This document shows positions 22,022 to 32,074 of a stretch of 64,000 nt of DNA, in pieces. The DNA lies in the NCBI RefSeq assembly GCF_042660705.1, contig NZ_JBHSUQ010000001.1, one strand, 5' to 3'. The notes under the pieces are model-generated. The model had not been told where the DNA came from. It made no database searches and was given only the letters and a program-made list of their open reading frames with translations. Made by a program: the position numbers and the translations under genes. Source of the DNA: Undibacterium_A arcticum. GTDB lineage: Bacteria > Pseudomonadota > Gammaproteobacteria > Burkholderiales > Burkholderiaceae_D. How positions within the stretch are numbered: the first letter of the stretch is position 1; the number at the start of each line of letters is the position of its first letter.

Positions 22022-23798
22022 ATGAAGTTACTGTCGTTTTGCGCCAAAGTCATGGCTGGCGTGGTCTGCGGGCTCATCTTGCATGGCGCGGCCATTGCCA
22101 AGGCTGATTCGAACAAGATATTGCATCTGTCCTTCGAAGCGGCGGACGATGGCTTCGACTTGACACGCACCAATAGCCTATACACCAACTGGCTGGCAGA
22201 AGGGGTATTTGAAAGCCTGTTGGCGTACGACTATCTGGCGCGGCCCGCCAAATTGATCCCGGGCGTCGCGGAGGCGATGCCGGAGATCAGCGAAGACGGC
22301 AAGACCTACGTCTTCCATATCAAGAAGGGCGTCTATTTCACGCCGGATCCGGCTTTCAAGGGCCAGCGCCGCGAACTGATCGCAAATGATTTCGCTTACG
22401 CGATCAAGCGCCACCTCGATCCGAAAAATCATTCGACGCAGGCTGAGGCCTTCACCGGCAAGATCGTTGGACTGGATGAACTGGCAGCCGAGGCGCAAAA
22501 GACCGGCCATTTCGACTACGACAAGCTGATCGCCGGACTGGAGACGCCCGACCGCCATACCTTGCGGATCCGTCTGCGAGCGCCGAATACGACCCTGGTC
22601 TACCACCTCGCCAATGCGAAGGCGGCGGCGGTTGCGCGCGAAGTCGTGGAAATGTATGGCGACGATATCGGCCAACATCCGGTCGGCACGGGCCCTTACA
22701 TGCTCAGGCAGTACGTACCGCGCAGCAAGATCGTACTAGTCGCCAATCCCGACTATCGCGGCTTTGTGTGGGACTTCACATCATCGGGCGACAAATGGGA
22801 TGAGAAGATCATTCACGACATGCGCGGCAAACAAATGCCGCAGGTCGGCCGGGTCGAAATCAATATCATCGAGGAAGAACAATCGCGCTGGCTTGCTTTC
22901 GACAGCGGACAGCTCGACCTGGAACAACTGTCCGATTCGGCATCACCCAAGGTGCTCGATGGCGACAAGCTGAAACCGGCCTACAGCGCCAAAGGCATTA
23001 CGCTGTATCGCTATGCCGAACCCGGCGTTACGCGGACCTTTCAATTTCAGGGACCCGGTGGTAGGCGGCTTCAGCAAGGAAAAAATTGCGTTGCGCCGCG
23101 CCATCGCAATGTCGTACAACCTCAACGAGGAAATCGCGCAGGTGCGCTACGGTCAGGCCATCAGGGCGCAATCGTTCGTTCCTCCTGGCGTGGCCGGCTA
23201 CGATCCGAGCTATCGGACCAGCGTCGGCTATGACCCGGACTTGGCGATCAAACTGCTGGATCGGTTCGGTTACAAGATAGGCGCCGACGGTTATCGCACC
23301 ACACCCGACGGCAAGCCGCTGACGATCAAGATACATTCCGCGCCAAAGACCCGTGATATCGCGATGATGGAAATCTGGAAGCGTTCGCTGGACAAGATCG
23401 GCATACGCACGGAATTCCCGGTCAGCGGATTTGCCGATAACCTGAAGGCGGCGTACCGCTGCGAATTGCCGATGTTCGGCCTGGGCGGCACCGCAGGTAT
23501 TCCGGACGGCAGCGACTTTTTCGAGTCGTATTACGGACCCAACTCGTTGCAAGGCAATATGGGTTGCTATCAATCGCCGGTTTTTGACGACGCGTATCGC
23601 AAGGCGGCCCAGCTGCCCGACGGTCCGGAGCGGCAAAAACTGTACACCACCATGCAACGGCAAATGGAAGCCGATACGGTACACATGCTGGCTTTATGGC
23701 GCTTGCGCAACTGGCTGGTTCAACCGTGGGTCAAGGGCTTCAAAAAACACCCGATCCTGAATGCCGACTGGCAGTATCTCGACGTGGAAAAACATTAA
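22022..23798 (+). CDS. Peptide ABC transporter substrate-binding protein 2 (SBP family 5; one frameshift)
   Basis: A second DppA/OppA-type binding protein, about 590 residues, with a signal peptide (residues 1-27, hydrophobic core VMAGVVCGLILHGAAIA). It shares long blocks with its neighbours, such as YDYLARPAKLIP, HPVGTGPYMLRQY and VKGFKKHPILNADWQYLD. The frame breaks at about 23040, where EPGVTRTF continues as FNFRDPVVGGFSKEK in another frame. It begins 49 bp after the first binding protein. Ligand preference cannot be read from the sequence. Confidence 0.9.
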
Positions 23799-23855
23799 AT
23801 CAAGTCGGCCATGCGCAATGCACAGGTCGCTGCTGTATATGAGGATAGACAAAAA

Positions 23856-25646
23856 ATGACATCACATTGGTTACGCAAAATGTTTGCGGCCTGCCTGGTT
23901 TGCAGTTTGCCCATGAGCGCTTCGATTGCCGGCTCGGCCGACCCTGCCAAGGTATTGCGTTATGTGTTCATCGCAGGCGAGACCGGCTTCGACCCTGCCA
24001 AGTCGAACGACCTCTATTCTTCGCATGTGACCCAGGCGATTGAGGAGGCGCTTTACACCTACGACTATCTGGCGCGACCGGCAAAACTGGTACCGCTGAC
24101 TGCCGCCGCACTGCCTGAGGTGACAGACGAGGGCAAGACCTACACCATCCGCCTGAAAAAAGGCATCTACTTCACGCCTGATCCGGCCTTCAACGGCAAG
24201 AAGCGTGAGTTGACGATGGCCGATTACGTGTATTCGTTCAAGCGGCTGATGGATCCTAGACTCGGTTCGCCCAACGCGTGGCTGTTCGACGGGCGCGTGG
24301 TCGGCCTGGACGAACTGGTGGCTGCCGGCAAAAAGAGCGGCAAGTACGATATCGATGGCAAGGTCGCGGGATTCGAATTGCTCGATCCCTACACCTTGCG
24401 GATTCATCTGACGCACCCTGACTACAATCTCGGCATGATCCTGGCGCATACGCCGTCCGGTGCAGTGGCGCGCGAGGTGGTCGAGAAATACCAGGACGCA
24501 CAAGGACTGGTCATGGACCATCCGGTCGGCACCGGCCCCTACATGCTGACGCAATGGGTGCGCCAAGCACGCATCGTGCTTGAAGCCAATCCCGACTACC
24601 GCGGCCTGACCTGGGATTTTCAGGCCGGCAGCGATCCGGAAGACCAGCGCATCGTGGCTCAGATGAAGGGCAAGAAAATTCCGCAGATCGGCCGGATCGA
24701 GATCAGCGTGATGCTGGAAGACCAGTCGCGCTGGCTGGCGTTTCAGAACCGCGAAGTGGACCTGTTCCAGCTGGAAGGGCCACTGGCGCCGAAGGCACTC
24801 GCGGGTGGCAAGCTGCTGCCGGAGCTCGCCGCCAAGGGCGTGCAGCTGTCGCGCATCATCGACCCCGAAACCAGCGTCTATTACTGGAATATGCAGGACT
24901 CGGTGACCGGCGGCTTCAGCAAGGAAAAAATCGCGTTGCGCCGGGCGATGGCGATGGCGCACAACGTGCAGGAAGACATCGACATCATCTGGCACGGCGA
25001 GGCAGTGGCACTGGAATATCCGATCCCGCCCGGTATCGTCGGTCACGATCCAGCCTACAAGAGCAGCATCCAGTATGACTTGCCGGCGGCCAATGCCTTG
25101 CTCGACAAATTTGGCTACAAGAAGGACTCTGATGGCTGGCGCACGCTGCCTGATGGCAAACCGCTGGTAATCCATTACACGGCCCGCAACGATTCGAACG
25201 GCCAGCAACAATCGGAAATCTGGAAAAAAACCTATGATTCGATCCATATTCGGATGGAAGGGGATTCGAAGCCGTTCCCGGACATCCTGAAGGCGGAGAA
25301 GCAGTGCAAGCTGCAGATGCGGACCAATCCCTGGATCGCCGACTTCCCGGACGGCGACAATTTCATGCAGCTGTACTACAGCAAGAACATCCACCAGACC
25401 AATAACGGCTGCTACACCAGTCCGGAGTTCGACAAGCTCTATGAGCAGACGCAAAAGCTGCCCGCCGGCCCCGAGCGCGATCTGCTGTACCACAAGATGA
25501 CGCGTATCCTCGAAATCGATACACCGCAGCGCCTGGGTTATGCCCGTTACCGCAACATGCTGGCACAGCCGAAAGTAATCGGTTTCAAGAAGCATCCAAT
25601 TCTGAATCAGGAGTGGCTGTACATCGATATCGACAAGAGCAAATAA
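23856..25646 (+). CDS. Peptide ABC transporter substrate-binding protein 3 (SBP family 5)
   Basis: The third tandem binding protein, 596 residues, intact. The start was set at the ATG giving MTSHWLRKM, followed by a signal peptide ending near SIAG; an upstream in-frame start would add 15 residues without signal character. It has YDYLARPAKLVP, HPVGTGPYML and VIGFKKHPILNQEWLYID, the same positions as in the other two. It differs from them in the ligand-lobe region, so it may bind a different peptide set (inference). Confidence 0.93.
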   Translation: MTSHWLRKMFAACLVCSLPMSASIAGSADPAKVLRYVFIAGETGFDPAKSNDLYSSHVTQAIEEALYTYDYLARPAKLVPLTAAALPEVTDEGKTYTIRLKKGIYFTPDPAFNGKKRELTMADYVYSFKRLMDPRLGSPNAWLFDGRVVGLDELVAAGKKSGKYDIDGKVAGFELLDPYTLRIHLTHPDYNLGMILAHTPSGAVAREVVEKYQDAQGLVMDHPVGTGPYMLTQWVRQARIVLEANPDYRGLTWDFQAGSDPEDQRIVAQMKGKKIPQIGRIEISVMLEDQSRWLAFQNREVDLFQLEGPLAPKALAGGKLLPELAAKGVQLSRIIDPETSVYYWNMQDSVTGGFSKEKIALRRAMAMAHNVQEDIDIIWHGEAVALEYPIPPGIVGHDPAYKSSIQYDLPAANALLDKFGYKKDSDGWRTLPDGKPLVIHYTARNDSNGQQQSEIWKKTYDSIHIRMEGDSKPFPDILKAEKQCKLQMRTNPWIADFPDGDNFMQLYYSKNIHQTNNGCYTSPEFDKLYEQTQKLPAGPERDLLYHKMTRILEIDTPQRLGYARYRNMLAQPKVIGFKKHPILNQEWLYIDIDKSK

Positions 25647-25717
25647 GTCGGGGTTTCACGCGCTACGCAGTAGTTTGAAATGAAGTCAGAACAAACAAAA
25701 AATATAAGAGGAGGAGC

Positions 25718-27723
25718 ATGAAACCATCATCGTTGTTCTTGTCCGTCAGCGCAGCGCTGATTTCGCTGACGACCGGTCCGGCAATCGGCCAGACTACGGA
25801 GCGGCCCTTGATCCCGATCCTGCGGGCCGGCGAAATCAGCGCGCGTTGCGATCTTGGGCTGGTGGGTTTGCGCAAGCAGGTGGCCGCACTGGAACAAATG
25901 CCGGCCGCCAAGGCGCATCACGCCAAGACCGTGTTCGCGGTCTGGAACCAGCTGCAGATGGCGATCGAAGATTTGCAGGGGCCGGTCGATTTGCTCAGTA
26001 ATGTGTCACCGGATGCCAAGGTGCGCAGCGAATCGGAGCCCTGCCTGGTCGACATCAATAAATTCGCCACCGAGTTGCTCCAGAACCGGACACTGTACCG
26101 GCGCTTCAAGTCGATCAAGGGCGATGCGATCGAGACCAAGCTGCGCCAGGATGTGCTGGATGGATTTGATGATGCCGGCGTGTCGTTGCCGCCCGAAAAG
26201 CGGGTGCGAATGAAAGCGATCGTGGTACGGCTGGAAATGCTGGGCCAGGAATTTGCGCGCAACGTGCGTGACAACAATCAGAAATTGAGCTTCAGCGCCG
26301 ACGAAGTCAAAGGCTTGCCGGCCGACTACCTGGCCAAGGCGAAGCGTGACGACCAGGGCAATTACCTGCTCGGTTTCGAATATCCTGAATATAACCCGTT
26401 CATGGAATATGCCGACAGCAGCGAAGCGCGCGAGCGCTTCCAGTTTGCGTATGCCAATCACGGCACGCCGAAGAATCTGCCGCTGTTGAAAGAGGCCATG
26501 GCCCTGCGGCGCGAGATGGCGGCCCTGTTCGCTCTGCCGAGCTACGCCGACTTCGTGGTGCGGCGCCGGATGGCCAGCACCCCAGCCACCGTCAATACCT
26601 TTTTGGGCGAAGTGCAGCAGGCTGTGACCAGCAGCGAGCAGAAGGAGATCGAGGAGCTGCGCGCATACAAGGCGCAAACCCTGAACACGCCGTTGGCCGA
26701 CACCAAACTGAATCGCTGGGATGTGGCGTACTGGCAGCAAAAGCTGAAACAGTCGCGCTACAACGTCGATCAGAATGCATTGCGCAAATATTTCCCGACG
26801 GATGCCGCGGTGCCGTGGATACTGGACGTCTCCAGCAAGTTGTACGGCATCGAATTCAAGCCGGCCGAAGTGCCGGTCTGGCATGCCGATGTGAAGTATT
26901 ACGATGTGTTCAATGCGGCCAATCATCAGCGTATCGGCGGTATTTACCTCGACCTGTTCCCGCGCGAAGGCAAATACGGACACGCGGCGGCCTGGCCGGT
27001 GCGCGGTGTCAGCACGGTGGCAGGGCGCACCCCGATTTCGGCCTTGGTCACGAACTTCGATCGCGTCGGCTTGAGCGGCGATGAGCTGGAAACCCTGGTG
27101 CATGAATTCGGCCACGTGCTGCACGGCGTTCTGTCGCACACGCGTTATGTGTCGCAATCGGGTACCAGCGTCGAGCGTGACTTCGTCGAAGCCCCATCGC
27201 AAATGTATGAAGAATGGGCACGCCGCAAGGAGTCCTTGCAGCTGATGGCCGGTTTCTGCAAGCCCGGCTGTCCTGAAATCGATGACCAGATACTGCAGCG
27301 CATGACCGCCGCCCACAACTACGGGCGCGGCATCCGTTACGCGCGCCAGCTGCTGTATGCAAGGTACGACATGGCGCTGCATAACGGAACCAGTGACGAT
27401 CCGCTGGTAGTCTGGCAAAAAATGGAAGGTGCAACGCCGCTGGGTTACGTGGCCGGCACCGAATTCCCGGGACAGTTCGGACACCTGATGGGCGGCTATG
27501 CGGCCGGTTATTACGGTTATATGTGGTCCGAAGTACTGGCGCTGGACATGCTGTCGCGTTACCACGGCAAATTGATGAATCCCGAAGTCGGCCAGCTCTA
27601 CCGCAAGTCGATTCTGGAGCGGGGGAGTGAGTTGCGTGGCGCTGATCTGGTACGTGGTTTCTTAGGCCGCGAATCCAACAGCAAAGCGTTTTTGATGAAA
27701 TTGCCGGCCATCGTCTGCAGTAA
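25718..27723 (+). CDS. Secreted M3-family oligopeptidase (frameshift near C-terminus)
   Basis: A zinc metallopeptidase of about 668 residues with an N-terminal signal peptide (cleavage near AIG), so probably periplasmic. This is unusual compared with the cytoplasmic M3 enzymes OpdA and PepF. The catalytic motif is HEFGHVLHG at about residue 463. Downstream, the conserved YMWSEVLALDMLSRY is intact. After LGRESNSKAF the frame shifts at about 27692 (a TTTTT run one base short); repaired, it reads FFDEIAGHRLQ and stops at 27721-27723. Without repair the frame would run far into the next gene. Placed between binding proteins and permease, it probably trims imported peptides. Confidence 0.9.
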
Positions 27724-27732
27724 AGGAAATCC

Positions 27733-28671
27733 ATGTTCGCTTATATATTACGCCGCTTGTGGCAAATGGTGCCGACCATGCTCGGCGTCATCCTGCTGGT
27801 CTTCATTCTGTTCAACTGGGTTGGTGGCGATCCGGCCTACATCCTGGCCGGCAAGATGTCGAATCCGGAACAGATCGCCAATATCCGTACCCAGCTAGGC
27901 ATCGACCAGCCGTACTACGTGCAGTTGTGGATTTTCATCAAGCAGATCGTGACCTTCGATTTCGGCAGCAGCTGGAGTACCGGCGAAAAAGTGTCAAGCA
28001 TCATCGGCAGTCGACTGGGACCATCGCTGACGGTGCTGATTCCGCTGACCATACTGGAAACTTTCATCGCGATCGCGCTGGCGCTGGGCGTGGCCTACGT
28101 GCGTGGCTCGTTGACCGACCGCATGGTGATGGTCGCCTGCACCGTCGGCATGTCGGTCAGTATTTTGGTCTACATCATCGTGTTCCAGTACTTTTTCGCG
28201 TACAAGCTCGGCCTGTTCCCGGTCCAGGGCTGGGGTGACAGCCTTAGCGAGAACCTGCTCCACTACTCGATCCTGCCGATCATCATTCTGCTGGCGGTCG
28301 GTATCGCTCCCACCTTGCGTCTGTTCCGTACCTTCATCCTGGACGAAATCAACCAGGACTACGTCCGCACGGCGCGTGCCAAGGGCATGAAGGAAGGCCG
28401 CATCATGTGGGTCCACGTATTGCGCAACGCGTCGATTCCCATCATTACCTATGTGATGTCGAATCTGCCGGCATTGCTGATCGGCGCCTTCCTGGTCGAG
28501 CGCTTTTTCTCGATTCCGGGGATCGGACGCGAAGTAATTCTGGCGGTCGAACGCAGCGATTTTCCTGTGATCAAGGCGATCACGGTGTACGTCGCCGCAG
28601 CCACCATGGTGTTCAATTTGTTGACTGACCTGATGTACCAGGCGGTCGATCCACGCGTTCAGTTGAAGTAG
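27733..28671 (+). CDS. Peptide ABC transporter permease, DppB/OppB type
   Basis: A 312-residue inner-membrane permease with six predicted transmembrane helices. The N-terminus MFAYILRRLWQMVPTMLGVI is typical of DppB. The cytoplasmic coupling motif reads RTARAKGMKEGRIMWVHVLR (EAA loop), and the C-terminus has ERFFSIPGIGREVILAV. The ATG follows AGGA and lies 9 bp after the repaired peptidase stop codon, so the genes are likely cotranscribed. Confidence 0.95.
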   Translation: MFAYILRRLWQMVPTMLGVILLVFILFNWVGGDPAYILAGKMSNPEQIANIRTQLGIDQPYYVQLWIFIKQIVTFDFGSSWSTGEKVSSIIGSRLGPSLTVLIPLTILETFIAIALALGVAYVRGSLTDRMVMVACTVGMSVSILVYIIVFQYFFAYKLGLFPVQGWGDSLSENLLHYSILPIIILLAVGIAPTLRLFRTFILDEINQDYVRTARAKGMKEGRIMWVHVLRNASIPIITYVMSNLPALLIGAFLVERFFSIPGIGREVILAVERSDFPVIKAITVYVAAATMVFNLLTDLMYQAVDPRVQLK

Positions 28672-28682
28672 GAATTCTGGAA

Positions 28683-29789
28683 ATGTCGAATAGTCAAACT
28701 CAAGTTTCGCCCGGACTGTGGGCGCTGGCATGGCGGCGTCTGCGTGCCGATAAAGTGGCCATGATTTCCATGACCGTGGTGGTCGTGTTCCTGCTGACGA
28801 TCCTGGCTTCATTCACTGGCGTGGTCGCCGCCGACTGGTCGGACGAAGTCGGCGTCAATTACGCGCCGCCTGGCTTCGTGGGTGCCGACAGCGCCGCCGC
28901 GCACCCGAATGCGCCGCTCGCCAAAGAAGAAGCATTGCCGGAAAATCCGCTCGATCCACTGGCTGATGTAATCCGCGAACTGCGCGCACAGAGCGGCAGT
29001 TCGGCGCCGGTGGTCGTCAATGACTATGGCATCCCGGATCCGCTGGCCAAGGAAATGGCCGAAATTCGCCATGACCTGGCGAAAGCCGGGGTCAAGACGG
29101 TGGCTGTGCGCCAGGCGACCCTGCCTTTCGGCGCCGACAAGTGGGCATGACATCGTCAAGAAAACCATCAAGGGCGCCGAAACCTCGATCGTGGTGGGTC
29201 TGGTTGCGGCCTTGCTGGCGACCGTACTCGGCACATTGTTTGGCGCCTTGTCCGGGTACTACGGCAAATGGGTCGATGACTTTTTCAACTGGTTCTACAG
29301 CATCTTCACCTCGGTGCCTTATTTGCTGCTGATCCTGTCGGTGGCCGCGGTATTGCAGAAGAAAGGCGTGTTGACCATCGTGCTGATTCTCGGCCTGACC
29401 GGCTGGACTGGCGCCTACCGCCTGATCCGCGCGGAATACATCAAGCACAAGTCGCGCGAATACGTGATGGCGGCCGATGCGATTGGTGCCTCGCACTGGC
29501 GCAAGATGTTCTCGCATATTTTCCCGAACATCAGCCACGTCGCGCTGGTGCAGATGTCGATCCTGGTAGTGGGTTTCATCAAGTCCGAGGTGATTTGAGC
29601 TTCCTCGGTTTCGGTGTGCCGGTCGGCGTGGTGTCGTGGGGCAGCATGCTGAACGAAGCACAAAATGAATTGATTCTTGGCAAGTGGTGGCAGTTGGTTG
29701 CGGCCAGTATCGGGATGGCGGTGCTGGTGACAGCGTTCTCGCTGTTCACCGATGCGCTGCGCGACGCACTCGATCCGAAGCTGAAATAA
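28683..29789 (+). CDS. Peptide ABC transporter permease, DppC/OppC type (two frameshifts)
   Basis: The second permease, about 368 residues when repaired. It has a first helix (VAMISMTVVVVFLLTILASF), then an unusually long extracytoplasmic segment (about residues 45-155), before the canonical block LPFGADKWGHDIVKK, which corresponds to the usual LGTDxxGRD. The EAA loop is in YVMAADAIGASHWRKMFSHI. Frame breaks occur at about 29145 (TGGGCATGA, repaired as WGHD) and about 29595 (GTGATTTGAGC, repaired as VILSFLGFG). Both fall inside strongly conserved sequence, so error is likelier than loss of function. It starts 11 bp after the first permease. Confidence 0.9.
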
Positions 29790-29798
29790 GGAACCGTC

Positions 29799-31502
29799 AT
29801 GAATCAAGAGAACCAAAAACCATTGTTGCAAGTACGCGATCTGCGGGTTCAGTTTCGCCTGGATAAAAAGCATTCGACGTTCGAGGCGGTCAAAACCATT
29901 TCATTCGATATACCGCACAATTCGACGGTCGCACTGGTCGGCGAATCGGGCAGCGGCAAATCGGTCAGCTCGCTGGCGGTGATGGGCCTGCTGCCGATGG
30001 ACACCACCATCATTGATCCAAAAAGCCGGATCGAATTCGAGGGCCGCAACCTGCTCGAGTTGTCGGTTACCCAGCGCCGTGATCTGTGCGGCAAGGAAAT
30101 CTCGATGATTTTCCAGGAGCCGATGTCGTCGCTGAACCCGGTATTTACGGTCGGCTTCCAGATCGGCGAAGTGCTGCGCCAACACATGGGCATGAACGCA
30201 AAACAAGCCCGCGCCCGTTCGATTGAACTGCTGGAAGAGGTCGGCATCCCGGACCCGAAAACCAAGATCGACGCCTACCCGAGCCAAATGTCGGGCGGGC
30301 AGCAGCAACGTGTGATGATCGCGATGGCGATCGCGTGCGAACCGAAATTGCTGATCGCCGACGAGCCGACCACTGCGCTCGACGTCACGATCCAGAAGCA
30401 GATCATGGACCTGATCGCAGCGCTGCAAAAAAAGCACGAAATGTCGGTGTTGTTCATCACGCACGATCTGGGCCTGGTCGGCGAGATCGCCGATCACGTG
30501 ATCGTGATGCGGCATGGTGAGATCCGCGAAAAGGGCGAAGTCCACCAGATTTTCCAACAGCCGCAGGATGCGTATACCAAGGCGCTGTTGCGTTGCCGTC
30601 CATCACTCGATAGCCGGCCATGGCGCTTGCCGGTGATTGCCGACTACATGAACGGCCATGGCGAGCCGGAGATCGTGCTGAAGGAGCGCAGCCGCGGCTA
30701 CCTGCCGAATGAAGCGAATCTGCTGGAAGTCAAAAACCTGAGCAAGAGTTTTTACACGCGCGAAGGCCTGTTCGGGCGCAAGGAATTCCAGGCGGTCAAG
30801 GATGTGTCTTTTGTACTGCCACGTGGCAAGACCATCGGTGTGGTCGGCGAGTCCGGTTCGGGCAAGACCACGGTCGGCCTGACACTGCTGCGCCTGCACC
30901 AGGCGACCGGCGGCCAGGCGCTGTTCGAAGGCAAGGACCTGATCTCGATGCCCGAGAAGGAGTACATGCACTACAAGCGCCGGATTCAAATCATTTTCCA
31001 GAATCCCTATGCGTCGCTCAATCCGCGCTTTACCGTTGGTCAAATTCTGCTCGAGCCCATGCGGATCCACAGCATCGGCGCCGACGATCAGGAACGTTCG
31101 GAGATGGCTTACCAGTTGCTGAAACGGGTCGGTTTGCCGGAGACCGCATTCCATCGCTATCCACACGAGTTCTCAGGCGGTCAGCGCCAGCGTATCGCGA
31201 TCGCGCGCTGCCTGACCATGAAGCCGGAGATCCTGGTGTGCGACGAGTCGGTATCGGCGCTCGACGTGTCGGTGCAGGCACAGGTGCTGAACCTGTTGCA
31301 GGACCTGCAGGATGAATTCGGCATGAGCTATATCTTCATCTCGCACGATCTGTCCGTGGTCAAATACATCGCCGACCAGGTGATGGTGATGCATCAGGGG
31401 AAGGTGATTGAAATGGCTAATTCGGATGAGCTGTATCGCAATCCGACGCAGCCATACACCCGCGCACTGCTGAGCGCGATCCCGCGCGGTCTGCATGGCT
31501 GA
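29799..31502 (+). CDS. Fused double ATPase of the peptide ABC transporter (DppD-DppF/YejF type)
   Basis: A 567-residue protein with two complete ABC ATPase domains. Domain 1: Walker A GESGSGKS (about residue 47), signature SGGQQQRV, Walker B LLIADEPTTALD. Domain 2, from about residue 300: GESGSGKTTVG, SGGQRQRIAIARCL and ILVCDESVSALD. The fusion replaces the separate DppD and DppF subunits, as in YejF and GsiA. It begins 9 bp after the second permease and completes the transporter. A terminator follows. Confidence 0.96.
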   Translation: MNQENQKPLLQVRDLRVQFRLDKKHSTFEAVKTISFDIPHNSTVALVGESGSGKSVSSLAVMGLLPMDTTIIDPKSRIEFEGRNLLELSVTQRRDLCGKEISMIFQEPMSSLNPVFTVGFQIGEVLRQHMGMNAKQARARSIELLEEVGIPDPKTKIDAYPSQMSGGQQQRVMIAMAIACEPKLLIADEPTTALDVTIQKQIMDLIAALQKKHEMSVLFITHDLGLVGEIADHVIVMRHGEIREKGEVHQIFQQPQDAYTKALLRCRPSLDSRPWRLPVIADYMNGHGEPEIVLKERSRGYLPNEANLLEVKNLSKSFYTREGLFGRKEFQAVKDVSFVLPRGKTIGVVGESGSGKTTVGLTLLRLHQATGGQALFEGKDLISMPEKEYMHYKRRIQIIFQNPYASLNPRFTVGQILLEPMRIHSIGADDQERSEMAYQLLKRVGLPETAFHRYPHEFSGGQRQRIAIARCLTMKPEILVCDESVSALDVSVQAQVLNLLQDLQDEFGMSYIFISHDLSVVKYIADQVMVMHQGKVIEMANSDELYRNPTQPYTRALLSAIPRGLHG

Positions 31503-31536
31503 GGGTGCGTGACTGAAATGGACGGTGGCGAGCCTG

Positions 31537-31561
31537 ACGGTGTGCCGCCGTTTTTTTTTTT
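31537..31561 (+). terminator. Terminator at the end of the peptide-transport genes
   Basis: ACGGTG-TGC-CGCCGT forms a 6-bp stem with one G-T pair, followed directly by a run of eleven T. The T run starts about 50 bp after the ATPase stop codon. Confidence 0.7.
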
Positions 31562-31675
31562 GGTGGCTGCGGTCGCGCCGACCGTTTAGGTCGGGGGCCT
31601 AGGTCAGCGGGGCGATTGCATGAAGATTGTTGCTGGCTAAGGCTGCTCGCTCATTCCCCCTGCAAGGGGGCGCGC

Positions 31676-31734
31676 CGTAGGATGGGTGTAACCCATCACC
31701 CACGTCCGCAATGATGGGTTGCACCCATCCTACG
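31676..31734. repeat. REP-like hairpin repeat
   Basis: Two 23-bp arms (31676-31698 and 31712-31734) are complementary at 22 of 23 positions, separated by 13 bp. The arm core GTAGGATGGGTG resembles a dispersed palindromic repeat found in many proteobacterial intergenic regions. G/C-rich fragments around it (for example GCAAGGGGGCGCGCC) look like pieces of similar repeats. Confidence 0.7.
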
Positions 31735-32074
31735 TGCTAACACTCCGCCTACAAGGGAGAGGGGAGCGAACTCAATCCGGAAGCACCAATGTTCATGCGG
31801 ATCTTCATGCGGTGCTTCGCATGAGGGGAGCTGAGAAAGAGCCTAGCAAGGCGCGATTTCTTCAGAGTCTGGTCCAGCGCCAGTCAGCGGGCAAGCTACG
31901 CGCCCAATTCTCAACACATTTAGAGTATGTGGCAATTCTCATCGAAAATACTGCGGAGATGGCATCATGTCTAGTGGAGTATCTGTTGACCCTATGCTCG
32001 GAAACAGGTACACCTGCGAAACCTGATTCAGATTTCCAGGTGCGTGATCGGACCACCAGGGCCGCGTTTTAAAA
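31735..32074. other. Intergenic region without a supported gene
   Basis: Follows the REP-like hairpin. A 117-codon open frame crosses it, but it begins inside the repeat and has no family-like composition, so it is not called. Confidence 0.35.

Noticed and set aside
23871..25595. A 574-codon open frame antisense to the third peptide-binding protein
   Set aside because: No domain, no ribosome-binding site, and it fully overlaps a well-supported gene.
29130..29600. Programmed ribosomal frameshifting in the DppC-type permease, exbD1 or clpA
   Set aside because: No slippery heptamer plus structure is evident, and similar breaks occur in many unrelated genes, so indel error is the simpler explanation.
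31719..32072. A 117-codon frame after the REP-like hairpin
   Set aside because: It starts inside the repeat, lacks a ribosome-binding site and shows no protein-like conservation.
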